Part shown: piece by piece, positions 1 to 5,530 of the stretch
Position numbering within the stretch: position 1 is the first letter of the stretch
Layout: each line of letters opens with the position of its first letter
NCBI GenBank assembly: GCA_021203685.1
Contig: JAJQAS010000106.1
Location: forward strand, 1-10,523
DNA from: Clostridiales bacterium
GTDB taxonomy: Bacteria; Bacillota; Clostridia; Oscillospirales; Oscillospiraceae
DNA length: 10,523 bases
Direction: 5' to 3'
Position numbers and translations under genes: made by a program
The notes under the pieces: generated by a model
Databases searched by the model: none
What the model saw: the letters and a program-made list of their open reading frames with translations, nothing else
Told to the model about the DNA's origin: nothing

Positions 1-54
1 CCACGCTTGCCACCTCCTCTCTATACCACAAAAGAGAGGAGGTGGCAAGCGTGG
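1..54. repeat. Perfect 22-bp inverted repeat over the first gene's start
   Basis: Bases 1-22 are the exact reverse complement of 33-54, with a 10-base loop at 23-32. The right arm contains the AGGAGG ribosome binding site (37-42) and the GTG start (51-53) of the first gene, so an RNA hairpin would hide both. The pairing runs to the window edge, so its full length is unknown. It could be a real translation-blocking hairpin or a fold-back artefact at a contig end. Confidence 0.8.
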
Positions 55-512
55 ATTTTAAAACAGGGGCATATATGAGCGTTGCCGAGATAAGCGAAAA
101 ATGCGAACTTCCTAAATATTTCCTTCATGCAGCTATGCGAGAGGGTATCATTAGTTATATCCGCATTTCTCGCAAACGCTTTATTGCTGTTGCTGCGCTT
201 CAAGAACAGATAGAAAACGGCGTTATTCTCACAAAAGAAAACGCTGCGGATATTTCCGATAAAGCGCGGGCACAGCACAACAACAAACTGTTGCGCAAGC
301 AGGGGTTTTCTTACAGGCTGGGGTTGCTGATGAAACAGAATTACACTTGTGTAGCGGATTTAGCCGGGTATCTTGGTGTCAGTAGGTCAACGGCGCAACA
401 CTATGTAAGCGGCATTGCAAAACCGGACAAATGCAGAATGAAAGAGATTGCAGACTATTTCAACGTAAGCGAGGAATGGTTGCTCTATGGAGATCGGGAA
501 ACTGATCTGTAA
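51..512 (+). CDS. Two-domain DNA-binding regulator (Xis/MerR-like N-terminus, XRE-type HTH C-terminus)
   Basis: A 153-residue cytoplasmic DNA-binding protein. Residues ~9-57 have the pattern of a short MerR/excisionase-like HTH (SVAEISEKCELP, then a basic ISRKRF wing). Residues ~88-147 look like a Cro/CI (XRE) HTH, with LAGYLGVSRSTAQHYVSG as the core and NVSEEWLLYG at the end, which is typical of phage-type repressors. The start is taken as GTG at 51 because AGGAGG (37-42) lies 8 bases upstream; GTG at 42 overlaps that site, and ATG at 75 lacks a good site. It is followed by another small Xis-like gene and the replication ATPase, so a role in the control or excision of the element is likely. 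Which DNA it binds is not visible. The start lies within a perfect hairpin. Confidence 0.75.
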   Translation: MDFKTGAYMSVAEISEKCELPKYFLHAAMREGIISYIRISRKRFIAVAALQEQIENGVILTKENAADISDKARAQHNNKLLRKQGFSYRLGLLMKQNYTCVADLAGYLGVSRSTAQHYVSGIAKPDKCRMKEIADYFNVSEEWLLYGDRETDL

Positions 513-538
513 AGTTCAAAAGAAAGGAAGTGTTTGTA

Positions 539-745
539 ATGAAGGTCAATAAAGTTGATACGATCTATTACTCTATCAAAAATGCGGCCCATTTGACCGG
601 GCTTAGCGAGTATTATTTGAGGACTATGCTCAAAGCCGGGAATCTCCCCGGCGTGTATAGTGGTCGTAAATTCATGGTTGACGTTCCTGCCCTTTTGGAT
701 TCTCTCAAGAATTTAACCTGGGGGAATCAGAATGTCAGAGAATGA
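539..745 (+). CDS. Small excisionase-family (MerR-like HTH) DNA-binding protein
   Basis: A 68-residue protein with the single-domain layout of Xis/HTH_17 proteins: SIKNAAHLTGLSEYYLRTMLKAG forms the helix-turn-helix, and the basic GRKFMVD stretch forms the wing, followed by a final helix. ATG 539 is preferred because AGAAAGGAAG (521-530) lies 8 bases upstream; an in-frame GTG at 530 overlaps that site. Its last 14 bases overlap the next gene, so the two are co-translated. The family includes recombination directionality factors that steer a tyrosine integrase to excision, and the element's integrase is a plausible partner even though it is about 7 kb away. It could instead be a plain transcription factor. 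It resembles the N-terminal half of the preceding protein, suggesting a shared origin. Confidence 0.75.
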   Translation: MKVNKVDTIYYSIKNAAHLTGLSEYYLRTMLKAGNLPGVYSGRKFMVDVPALLDSLKNLTWGNQNVRE

Positions 746-2558
746 GCGGAAAATTATATGTTCTAACGGCTGCTATTGCTATCAAGTAGACAATGAGGGA
801 ATTTTATACTATGTGACCCCTACGAAGAACGGAGAGGGTATTGTTTCGGAGGTTATCGCCAATCATGCGCCCATACTGAAAAGGATTCTGATTAAGGATG
901 ATGGTTTTACAACCAATGAGCTGATTGAATTTCAGGCACAGCGAAAAGGAAAGTTAGAAAAGGCGGTCAGCCTGGACAAAAGGACCATGATTGGAAATCA
1001 ACCTCATGTAATGTTTTCTCCTGCTTGCATGATTTATCCTGGAAAGGGGAAGATTGCCCACTATTCCGAATTTCTTCAAATGCAATGCGAGGACAAAGAA
1101 CCGCTAATGGTCTACACACATACCGGATGGATCACCACAGACGAGGGGAACCAGGTATTTCTAAACGGGGGTTATAGCGTTGACAAAAACGGTCTAAATT
1201 CAAACTATAGCGTAGAGTTAGACCCGGATTTACAATCTTTTTGTGTCTATCCTGTGGAGGAAACCCCCGAAACCGCTATGAAAACCGTGTTAGAAAAGCT
1301 GTCGGAGGCAATGCCGGATTGGGTATCCGTCCCGATCCTCTCTTATTTCTTCCTCACTCCCCTAAATGAGATGTTGCGGAAAAAGGGAAAAGAACCCTGT
1401 TTCACGCTGTATCTGATCGGAGAGACAGGAACCTATAAAAGCAGTATCATAAAGCTGTTTTTGAACTTTTTCGGAAAATTCAACTATTCGGACGCAGCGC
1501 CGACCAACTTTGAAAGCAGCGCTAACTCTATCGGCAGAAAATTAGCTGTCAGCGCAGATGTTCCCTTACTCTTGGACGACAGGCGGCCCGTCACAACCGG
1601 AAACGACAAAAACAAGTATGAATCCCTCGAAAAATTCGCTTCCTCTGCTATCGGTGACAGGGCTGCAAGAAGCAGATTAAACCCAGACGGAACGGCAAAA
1701 CAAAGCTATACCGCAAAAAGCAACCTGATTATTACCGCAGAAGAAGCGTTTGAAAATTTGGGGACATCTTCAATAGCGAGAGCCGTTAGTGTCGAGCTTG
1801 AAAAAGGTACAATCAGCTTTGAAAAGCTGCAAGATTTGCAGGAATACCCGGAACATTTTAACCTGATTATGCAATTATATTTGCAATGGTTAATCAACCA
1901 CTGGGACGAAGTGGGGAAAATGGCTGATGAAGTGCTGAAAACCTACCGCAAACTGTTTACTGATCTGGGACACGCGAGACTAGCAACGGCCTTTTCTCAA
2001 CTGCTGCTTGGGTATCTGGTTTTTCTGTTATTCCTCCAGGAATACCAACAGATTGACGATGAAAAGAGAAAAGCCCTGATTAACAGGGCGAAGGAAATCT
2101 TGATAGAGATGTGCGAGAAGCAGAATAAAAAGGTGGAAGCGGACAAACCCACAAAGCTATTCCTCTCTCTGCTGTCTGAATTGCTGGAAACAAAGCGCGT
2201 AAGATTGAAGGTTGTTAGAAGCAACAAGGAAGCAGAGGACGAGGCCACGGCTACGGATTGCGAAGTAAAAACCATGATCGGCTATAGGGATGAAAACTAT
2301 ATTTATCTCTTAACCAATGTTGCTTATGCCGAGGTTTGTAAATTTTATGCAGAAACAGGACACACATTCCCTAGCACAAAAGCTAATCTTTGGAAAGCAT
2401 TAGCCAAAGAAGAAAAGATAGTTCCCACCCTAACCGAAGCCGGGAAATTCGATAGAGCAGCCAAACAACTTACAATTAACGGAAAACAAAAACGTTATAT
2501 TTGGCTTGTGGCGAGTGCATTAAACGAAAGTGAAAAAGAAGGTGATGAAGATGGCTGA
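732..2558 (+). CDS. DUF927-like P-loop ATPase, probable replicative helicase
   Basis: A 608-residue protein. Residues ~125-150 carry the YTHTGW...FLNGG stretch typical of DUF927 proteins. GETGTYKSS (230-238) is a Walker A variant, VPLLLDD (277-283) is Walker B, and SNLIITAEE (330-338) followed by SSIARAVSVEL with R350 fits a sensor-1 strand and arginine finger. DUF927 ATPases are found in phages, satellites and islands, often as the helicase part of primase-helicases. No primase domain (zinc finger or TOPRIM motif) is seen in the N-terminal ~120 residues, so priming may depend on the host or another protein. The start ATG has GGGG 8 bases upstream and lies within the preceding gene; its 3' end overlaps the next gene by 8 bases. 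This is likely the element's replication engine. Confidence 0.8.
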   Translation: MSENERKIICSNGCYCYQVDNEGILYYVTPTKNGEGIVSEVIANHAPILKRILIKDDGFTTNELIEFQAQRKGKLEKAVSLDKRTMIGNQPHVMFSPACMIYPGKGKIAHYSEFLQMQCEDKEPLMVYTHTGWITTDEGNQVFLNGGYSVDKNGLNSNYSVELDPDLQSFCVYPVEETPETAMKTVLEKLSEAMPDWVSVPILSYFFLTPLNEMLRKKGKEPCFTLYLIGETGTYKSSIIKLFLNFFGKFNYSDAAPTNFESSANSIGRKLAVSADVPLLLDDRRPVTTGNDKNKYESLEKFASSAIGDRAARSRLNPDGTAKQSYTAKSNLIITAEEAFENLGTSSIARAVSVELEKGTISFEKLQDLQEYPEHFNLIMQLYLQWLINHWDEVGKMADEVLKTYRKLFTDLGHARLATAFSQLLLGYLVFLLFLQEYQQIDDEKRKALINRAKEILIEMCEKQNKKVEADKPTKLFLSLLSELLETKRVRLKVVRSNKEAEDEATATDCEVKTMIGYRDENYIYLLTNVAYAEVCKFYAETGHTFPSTKANLWKALAKEEKIVPTLTEAGKFDRAAKQLTINGKQKRYIWLVASALNESEKEGDEDG

Positions 2559-3138
2559 TACCTCCAATACCCCGGCCAAACCTGGGAGGCCGAAAGGCTC
2601 ACTTGACAAGGTTCCCCGGAAGAAACGGGCAGACCAGCAACTGATCGTAAACCCCGGCGATAACGCAAAAATCACGTTGTTCAACATGAAGTTGATGGGG
2701 CTGCCTCCGATTGACCGAGGGGACCGGGAACAGGTAGAAAACCGGATTATTGAGTATTTTGAAATGTGTATAGATGAGGATATGAAACCGGGAACGGCTG
2801 GCCTCTGTCTGTCGCTGGGTATTACCCGGCAAGCCTGGCAAATGTGGGGGAGTGGGAAGCACAGGCCCGGCTATGAGGATTTGGTAGAAAAATCAAGGCT
2901 TGTGATGGAATCCATCATGGAATGTTATATGTTGAACGGGAAAATAAACCCTGTGACGGGCATTTTCTTGATGAAATCTAGCTTTCCTGGTTATCGTGAC
3001 CAAAGCGAAGTTATAATTACTTCCCCAACACGTCCATTAGGCGAGGTGCAGGATTTAGACGCACTGGCGAAAAAGTACCTGGACAATGCTTATATTGCCG
3101 ATGAGGACGAAACAAGGGTTGAATCTGACCCGAAATAA
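2551..3138 (+). CDS. Small-terminase-like DNA-binding protein with N-terminal AT-hook
   Basis: A 195-residue protein. Residues 10-20 form a classic AT-hook (PGRPKGS). Residues ~60-150 resemble small terminase subunits of the P22 gp3 type: RIIEYFEMC, then an HTH (GTAGLCLSLGITRQAWQMW), then a helix ending in GIFLMKSSFPGYRDQ, matching the usual 'F.LKN.FGW.D' ending. The tail is acidic. ATG 2551 is chosen because GAAGG (2538-2542) is 8 bases upstream; GTG 2530 and ATG 2545 lack proper spacing. In phages this family recognises packaging DNA and feeds it to the large terminase. No large terminase follows. Phage satellites carry a lone small terminase that redirects the helper's machinery, which would fit here. 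It could instead be a general DNA-binding protein. Family fit is moderate and function is inference. Confidence 0.6.
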   Translation: MADTSNTPAKPGRPKGSLDKVPRKKRADQQLIVNPGDNAKITLFNMKLMGLPPIDRGDREQVENRIIEYFEMCIDEDMKPGTAGLCLSLGITRQAWQMWGSGKHRPGYEDLVEKSRLVMESIMECYMLNGKINPVTGIFLMKSSFPGYRDQSEVIITSPTRPLGEVQDLDALAKKYLDNAYIADEDETRVESDPK

Positions 3139-3146
3139 GGTAATCT

Positions 3147-3175
3147 CTGGCCTCTTGCCCCAACAAGAGAACCAG
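3147..3175 (+). promoter_or_regulatory. Leader hairpin before the 3216 gene
   Basis: CTCTTG (3152-3157) pairs with CAAGAG (3164-3169) across a 6-base loop, and CTGG/CCAG (3147-3150/3172-3175) extends the stem past a small internal loop. A second short palindrome, ATAAAT-TATT-ATTTAT (3181-3196), follows, then AGGAGG. No T-run follows the hairpin, so it is not a standard terminator. It may stabilise the downstream mRNA or mark a processing or regulatory site. Confidence 0.4.
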
Positions 3176-3215
3176 TAGACATAAATTATTATTTATCCAT
3201 AAGGAGGATACCAAC

Positions 3216-4088
3216 ATGAATGAATTTGCTAAGATGATGCGCCGGGTGCGGCTCTATAGCTCCGCTATCAAGGAGAACTATAACCGCGAGGAAACGGAGG
3301 CAAAGAAACGGGAGAAAATGAAGGGAAGCGCCCAGTATGATGAGGAAATGGCGACCATTCGTGAAAACGTTGAGAAAAACCGTGTGAGGCTGTTTAAGGA
3401 AGCGCGGGACGATTTGCAGAAAATCCTTGACGAAATGAGGGCGAACGTTGAGGCGCGGGTTACAAAGGCCCCTTCTACTGACATGGTGAACGCCCTGAAT
3501 CTGCTGGGTATGCTGGACAGCGTTTCCCCTGGTCAGCTGCGGGCGTTTGGCAACCAGATGGCAAGTTGTCCCCTGGCCCTGGAGGTTCTCCAGCAGATCG
3601 CCCACCGTCATAATATGGCCGTTTATGTTACCGATCCTGATGAGATGTTTCACGCTATTGACGTGTTGGAAGGCAACCTTGCTAGTTACCTCCAAAGTTA
3701 TAACGGAGACGTTGACCACCTTTCCGCTGTGGCTAAGAACCTGTATCAGTATTTCCAGCCGAATGACGCTTATGTGGATATGGCAAAATCCATTGATAGC
3801 GTGAATGATGCCTTCTGGAAGAATATCATTTGTTTCGGTTCCCCGGATATGCTGGAATCCCCGGACAGCTATAAAACCGAGACTGTGGAAGTCAAACTGT
3901 TCTTTGAGGACGTGGACGGCCTGATGAAGTATATCAACAAGCAGACCGAAAACATGGAGGGCGCAGAGCGGGAGGACAAGGTGATGGAAATTCTGCGTAA
4001 CTGCCCCAATGACTACGGCACTGCATACCGCTATTATATTGCCACGGGCGGCAAGGGTAAAAGCCTGATGAACCGACAGTATTCGTAA
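3216..4088 (+). CDS. Uncharacterised coiled-coil protein, possibly phage-morphogenesis related
   Basis: A 290-residue soluble protein with no signal peptide or membrane segment. Residues ~18-82 are charged and strongly helical, probably a coiled coil (REETEAKKREKM, ENVEKNRVRLFKEARDDLQ). Residues ~90-135 read as a compact helical module (VNALNLLGMLDSVSPGQL...LEVLQQIAHRHN). The rest is mixed, with many aromatic and acidic residues and a glycine/lysine tail. The ATG has an ideal AGGAGG site 8 bases upstream. The layout of a coiled-coil N-terminus followed by a short helical module recalls hypothetical proteins near the capsid genes of Clostridia phages, but that is a loose impression. Its position after the small-terminase-like gene would suit a role in packaging or capsid interference. 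I do not recognise a family and assign no function. Confidence 0.7.
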   Translation: MNEFAKMMRRVRLYSSAIKENYNREETEAKKREKMKGSAQYDEEMATIRENVEKNRVRLFKEARDDLQKILDEMRANVEARVTKAPSTDMVNALNLLGMLDSVSPGQLRAFGNQMASCPLALEVLQQIAHRHNMAVYVTDPDEMFHAIDVLEGNLASYLQSYNGDVDHLSAVAKNLYQYFQPNDAYVDMAKSIDSVNDAFWKNIICFGSPDMLESPDSYKTETVEVKLFFEDVDGLMKYINKQTENMEGAEREDKVMEILRNCPNDYGTAYRYYIATGGKGKSLMNRQYS

Positions 4089-4102
4089 GGAATCAAGCCT
4101 GA

Positions 4103-4138
4103 TCTAACCATTCTAACCGCTTTCTAACCGTTCTATCC
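4103..4138 (+). repeat. Four short direct repeats TCTAACC
   Basis: TCTAACC occurs at 4103, 4112 and 4123, with TCTATCC at 4132, so start-to-start spacing is 9, 11 and 9 bases, about one helical turn. They lie directly after the stop of the 3216 gene and before a hairpin. Too short to name; could bind a protein or be chance. Confidence 0.4.
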
Positions 4139-4148
4139 ATCCATGCGG

Positions 4149-4188
4149 GGGCTGGCATTGGTGCGCTAATGTCAGCCCTGTTCTAATT
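4149..4188 (+). terminator. Hairpin, probable terminator between convergent genes
   Basis: GGGCTGGCATT (4149-4159) pairs with AATGTCAGCCC (4168-4178), an 11-bp stem with one G-U pair and an 8-base loop, followed by TGTTCTAATT. It lies between the 3' ends of the rightward 3216 gene and the leftward gene ending at 4204, where a terminator is expected. The T-tract is weak and interrupted, so efficiency is uncertain. Confidence 0.5.
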
Positions 4189-4203
4189 GAACCAGGGAAT
4201 TTA

Positions 4204-4416
4204 TCACGGGGTTTTAGAATCTTCTTCTGCGTTGTCCCTCTCCATCGTTTCATCTATGGCGCGGGCTATAAAGCTGTTCACGCTCTCCCCTCGCTTTTTG
4301 GCGTGGGCTTGAACCTGTTCCTTTTTGCCTTTTGGTTTCAGAATCAGGGAGACGCGATCATATTTTTCTTTTACATATTCATTGGCATATTCTTGATGCT
4401 TTTTTGAGACTGACAT
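4204..4416 (-). CDS. Arc-type ribbon-helix-helix DNA-binding protein
   Basis: A 70-residue leftward gene, the only clear one on this strand. YDRVSLILKPKGKKEQVQAHAKKRGESVNSFIARAIDETMERD (start ~residue 20) gives the ribbon strand (RVSLILKP), helix A and helix B (SVNSFIARAIDETM) of the Arc/MetJ-like fold common in Clostridia elements. The N-terminus is basic and the tail acidic. The start is ATG at 4416, which has GGAGGG 9 bases upstream; a longer frame reaching 4458 lacks such a site. Three copies of a 14-bp near-palindrome lie in the upstream DNA, one touching its ribosome binding site, so autorepression and control of the divergent promoter are likely. No toxin gene is adjacent, so it is probably a repressor rather than an antitoxin. 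Confidence 0.75.
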   Translation of the reverse strand: MSVSKKHQEYANEYVKEKYDRVSLILKPKGKKEQVQAHAKKRGESVNSFIARAIDETMERDNAEEDSKTP

Positions 4417-4430
4417 ATTTTCAAACCCTC

Positions 4431-4509
4431 CATTTGAGTAAATGGGTAAACTGCACAAAACATTTGCGTAAATGTCGTATGATTTGCTAATAGCGCATTT
4501 GCGTAAATG
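4431..4509. promoter_or_regulatory. Three copies of a 14-bp operator-like near-palindrome
   Basis: CATTTGAGTAAATG (4431-4444), CATTTGCGTAAATG (4461-4474) and CATTTGCGTAAATG (4496-4509) share CATTT/AAATG arms, and a degenerate half copy lies near 4481. They sit between the leftward RHH gene and a rightward extended -10. RHH repressors bind short repeated palindromes like these, so this is most likely the RHH protein's own operator set. Confidence 0.65.
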
Positions 4510-4510
4510 G

Positions 4511-4519
4511 TGCTATACT
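4511..4519 (+). promoter_or_regulatory. Rightward extended -10 element
   Basis: TGCTATACT matches the extended -10 pattern TGnTATAAT at all but one position. It begins one base after the third operator copy. There is no good -35, which extended -10 promoters can lack. It would transcribe the rightward small genes from 4653 on, under control of whatever binds the operators. Confidence 0.45.
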
Positions 4520-4526
4520 TTCCATA

Positions 4527-4568
4527 GTGTATCAGTGTTGCAGTGTTGCAGTGTTGCAGTTGTACAAC
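4527..4568 (+). repeat. Tandem 8-bp iteron-like repeats ending in a palindrome
   Basis: Three exact tandem copies of GTGTTGCA (4535-4558) are flanked by the variants GTGTATCA (4527-4534) and GTTGTACA (4559-4566). The last forms the perfect palindrome GTTGTACAAC (4559-4568). A further interrupted dyad, GAAACC-GG-GGTTTC, lies at 4572-4585. Tandem short repeats in an intergenic control region can be initiator- or repressor-binding sites; eight-base period is shorter than usual plasmid iterons. Confidence 0.55.
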
Positions 4569-4607
4569 ACAGAAACCGGGGTTTCAGCTTGTACGGTATA
4601 AAACCTC

Positions 4608-4643
4608 AATTTAAGTATACTTAGATTTCAGGTTAATTGTCAA
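4608..4643 (-). promoter_or_regulatory. Strong leftward promoter over a palindrome
   Basis: On the minus strand, a perfect -35 TTGACA (4638-4643) is 18 bases from the -10 TATACT (4614-4619). The -10 lies within the 12-bp perfect palindrome TAAGTATACTTA (4612-4623), whose symmetry extends to 4608-4627 with one G-T wobble; AACCT/AGGTT arms lie further out. It would transcribe leftwards through the tandem repeats to the RHH gene, with a ~190-base leader. The palindrome is a likely operator. Confidence 0.6.
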
Positions 4644-4652
4644 GTTGTACCC

Positions 4653-4862
4653 ATGAGAAAAAGAAAGGGGGTGTTCACAGTATATCACAGGGTAATGATC
4701 TCCATTTCAACGGAGGTCAAGAACGAGATCGAAGCGATTAAACGGAACAGCTTTTATGACAAGCCTTATTCGGAACTGTATAGGCAACTGATTCAATTAG
4801 GGCTTGTTGCGTTCCATGAAAGCAATCCTTCCGGTTCGCCGGAGTGTGAGAACAAACCTTAA
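4653..4862 (+). CDS. Small protein, possibly ribbon-helix-helix
   Basis: A 69-residue soluble protein as given from ATG 4653. The central part, VMISISTEVKNEIEAI followed by YSELYRQLIQLGL, reads as a strand plus two helices, compatible with an Arc/CopG-like RHH fold. The start is uncertain: ATG 4653 has no ribosome binding site, whereas ATG 4695 would begin just at the predicted strand and has only a weak AGGG. The purine-rich GGGGG stretch at 4667-4671 fits neither well. It is the first rightward gene after the control region, so a role as a second regulator facing the leftward RHH protein is plausible. The tail is polar and probably disordered. Confidence 0.5.
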   Translation: MRKRKGVFTVYHRVMISISTEVKNEIEAIKRNSFYDKPYSELYRQLIQLGLVAFHESNPSGSPECENKP

Positions 4863-4908
4863 CCCGCCTTTGCCTATGGCGCACAAACAGAACAGGAAGC
4901 AAACAGCA

Positions 4909-5148
4909 ATGAATGTCAAAACATTTGCAAGTATGGTGAAATCTGCGAATGAGGACAGACCGGTTATTAAGCTGGTAGGAGATGCACAAACACAGTATGA
5001 AGTGATTGCTACTTATGACAGCGAAAACCCTTATCATGTAGCTGCGTATGGTGATTGGTGCATTGACAAGGTTGTAGCCGCCTATCAAAACGCCTTTGAA
5101 GTCCTGATTAAAATAGAATCCATTCGCACCGTTATAAAGGAACCCTGA
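4909..5148 (+). CDS. Uncharacterised 79-residue protein
   Basis: A small soluble protein beginning MNVKTFASMVKSANED. ATG 4909 is chosen because AGGAAG (4894-4899) lies 9 bases upstream; the frame is open further left, but that part overlaps the previous gene and has no ribosome binding site. The predicted pattern is helix, then strand pairs (PVIKLVGDAQTQYEVIATYD), then a long C-terminal helix (CIDKVVAAYQNAFEVLIKIESI). No membrane segment or known motif. It lies between the possible RHH gene and the antisense RNA region. Function unknown. Confidence 0.6.
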   Translation: MNVKTFASMVKSANEDRPVIKLVGDAQTQYEVIATYDSENPYHVAAYGDWCIDKVVAAYQNAFEVLIKIESIRTVIKEP

Positions 5149-5152
5149 CACA

Positions 5153-5202
5153 TAAGAAAAGCCTCTCATATCCCCGCCGACCAAAGCAAGATACAAGAGG
5201 CT
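5153..5202 (-). terminator. Minus-strand intrinsic terminator
   Basis: Read on the minus strand, AGCCTCT (5196-5202) pairs with AGAGGCT (5160-5166) and is followed by TTTTCTT. There is also a short inner TAT/ATA pairing. On the plus strand the hairpin is followed by AAAC, so it works only leftwards, and no leftward protein gene precedes it. Confidence 0.55.
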
Positions 5203-5255
5203 AAACCATCCCTATCCATGTAATAAGTTCTGAAACCATCACAACAGGGGAGGAC
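5153..5255 (-). ncRNA. Probable ~100-nt antisense small RNA
   Basis: A near-consensus minus-strand promoter (5262-5290) faces a minus-strand hairpin with a T-rich tail (5153-5202), defining a transcript of about 100 bases. No ribosome binding site with a sensible open frame is seen in it. It lies in the gap between the 4909 and 5306 genes, so it is antisense to the leader of the operon carrying the DnaD-like protein. The RNA's 5' CCCC-rich segment can pair with GGGG near its 3' hairpin, and GGGGAG/CTCCCC (5247-5252/5276-5281) is an inverted repeat in the opposing leader. Antisense control of replication-protein expression, as in many plasmids, is the natural reading but is inference. Confidence 0.55.
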
Positions 5256-5261
5256 TATATT

Positions 5262-5290
5262 ATTTTATCGCAATTCTCCCCGCACGTCAA
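5262..5290 (-). promoter_or_regulatory. Near-consensus minus-strand promoter
   Basis: -35 TTGACG (5285-5290, 5 of 6) and -10 TAAAAT (5262-5267, 5 of 6) with an ideal 17-base spacer. The predicted start is near 5255. Its -35 lies 16 bases upstream of the rightward gene start at 5306, so active transcription from it would run against the incoming rightward transcript. Confidence 0.65.
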
Positions 5291-5305
5291 GAAAGGATTT
5301 GATTC

Positions 5306-5530
5306 ATGTTTATCATTGAGATGTGCGACACAGCCCGCACGATCAAAGCCGGGCTAAATGCCATTCAATCCATTCAACTGGCAATGGTAGAGGGCGGCGT
5401 AGACCCCGCAAATTGGGCGGATGGCCTGCTTTTCGTTACCTCCAAATTGCAGGACGAGGCCGACAAGCTGGAGCAGTTGATTGACGATGAGGAAAAGCGG
5501 CGCAACACGGAGGGGAGGGGAGAACCGTGA
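5306..5530 (+). CDS. Uncharacterised small helical protein
   Basis: A 74-residue acidic soluble protein. Residues ~1-30 form one helix (CDTARTIKAGLNAIQSIQLAMVEGG); a short loop with DPANWADGL follows, then a long charged helix (FVTSKLQDEADKLEQLIDDEEKRR). ATG has AAAGGA (5291-5297 region) about 9 bases upstream. Its stop overlaps the next gene's GTG start (GTGA), so the two are translationally coupled. Coupling suggests it acts with the DnaD-like protein, perhaps as a small partner, but I recognise no family. It starts just beyond the minus-strand promoter of the antisense RNA. Confidence 0.65.
   Translation: MFIIEMCDTARTIKAGLNAIQSIQLAMVEGGVDPANWADGLLFVTSKLQDEADKLEQLIDDEEKRRNTEGRGEP

Noticed and set aside
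4204..4416. Antitoxin of a toxin-antitoxin pair
   Set aside because: The RHH protein has no toxin-like gene overlapping or next to it on its strand; multiple operators favour a repressor.
4535..4566. Tandem GTGTTGCA units as a CRISPR-like array
   Set aside because: Units are 8 bases and directly adjacent, with no spacers and no cas genes.
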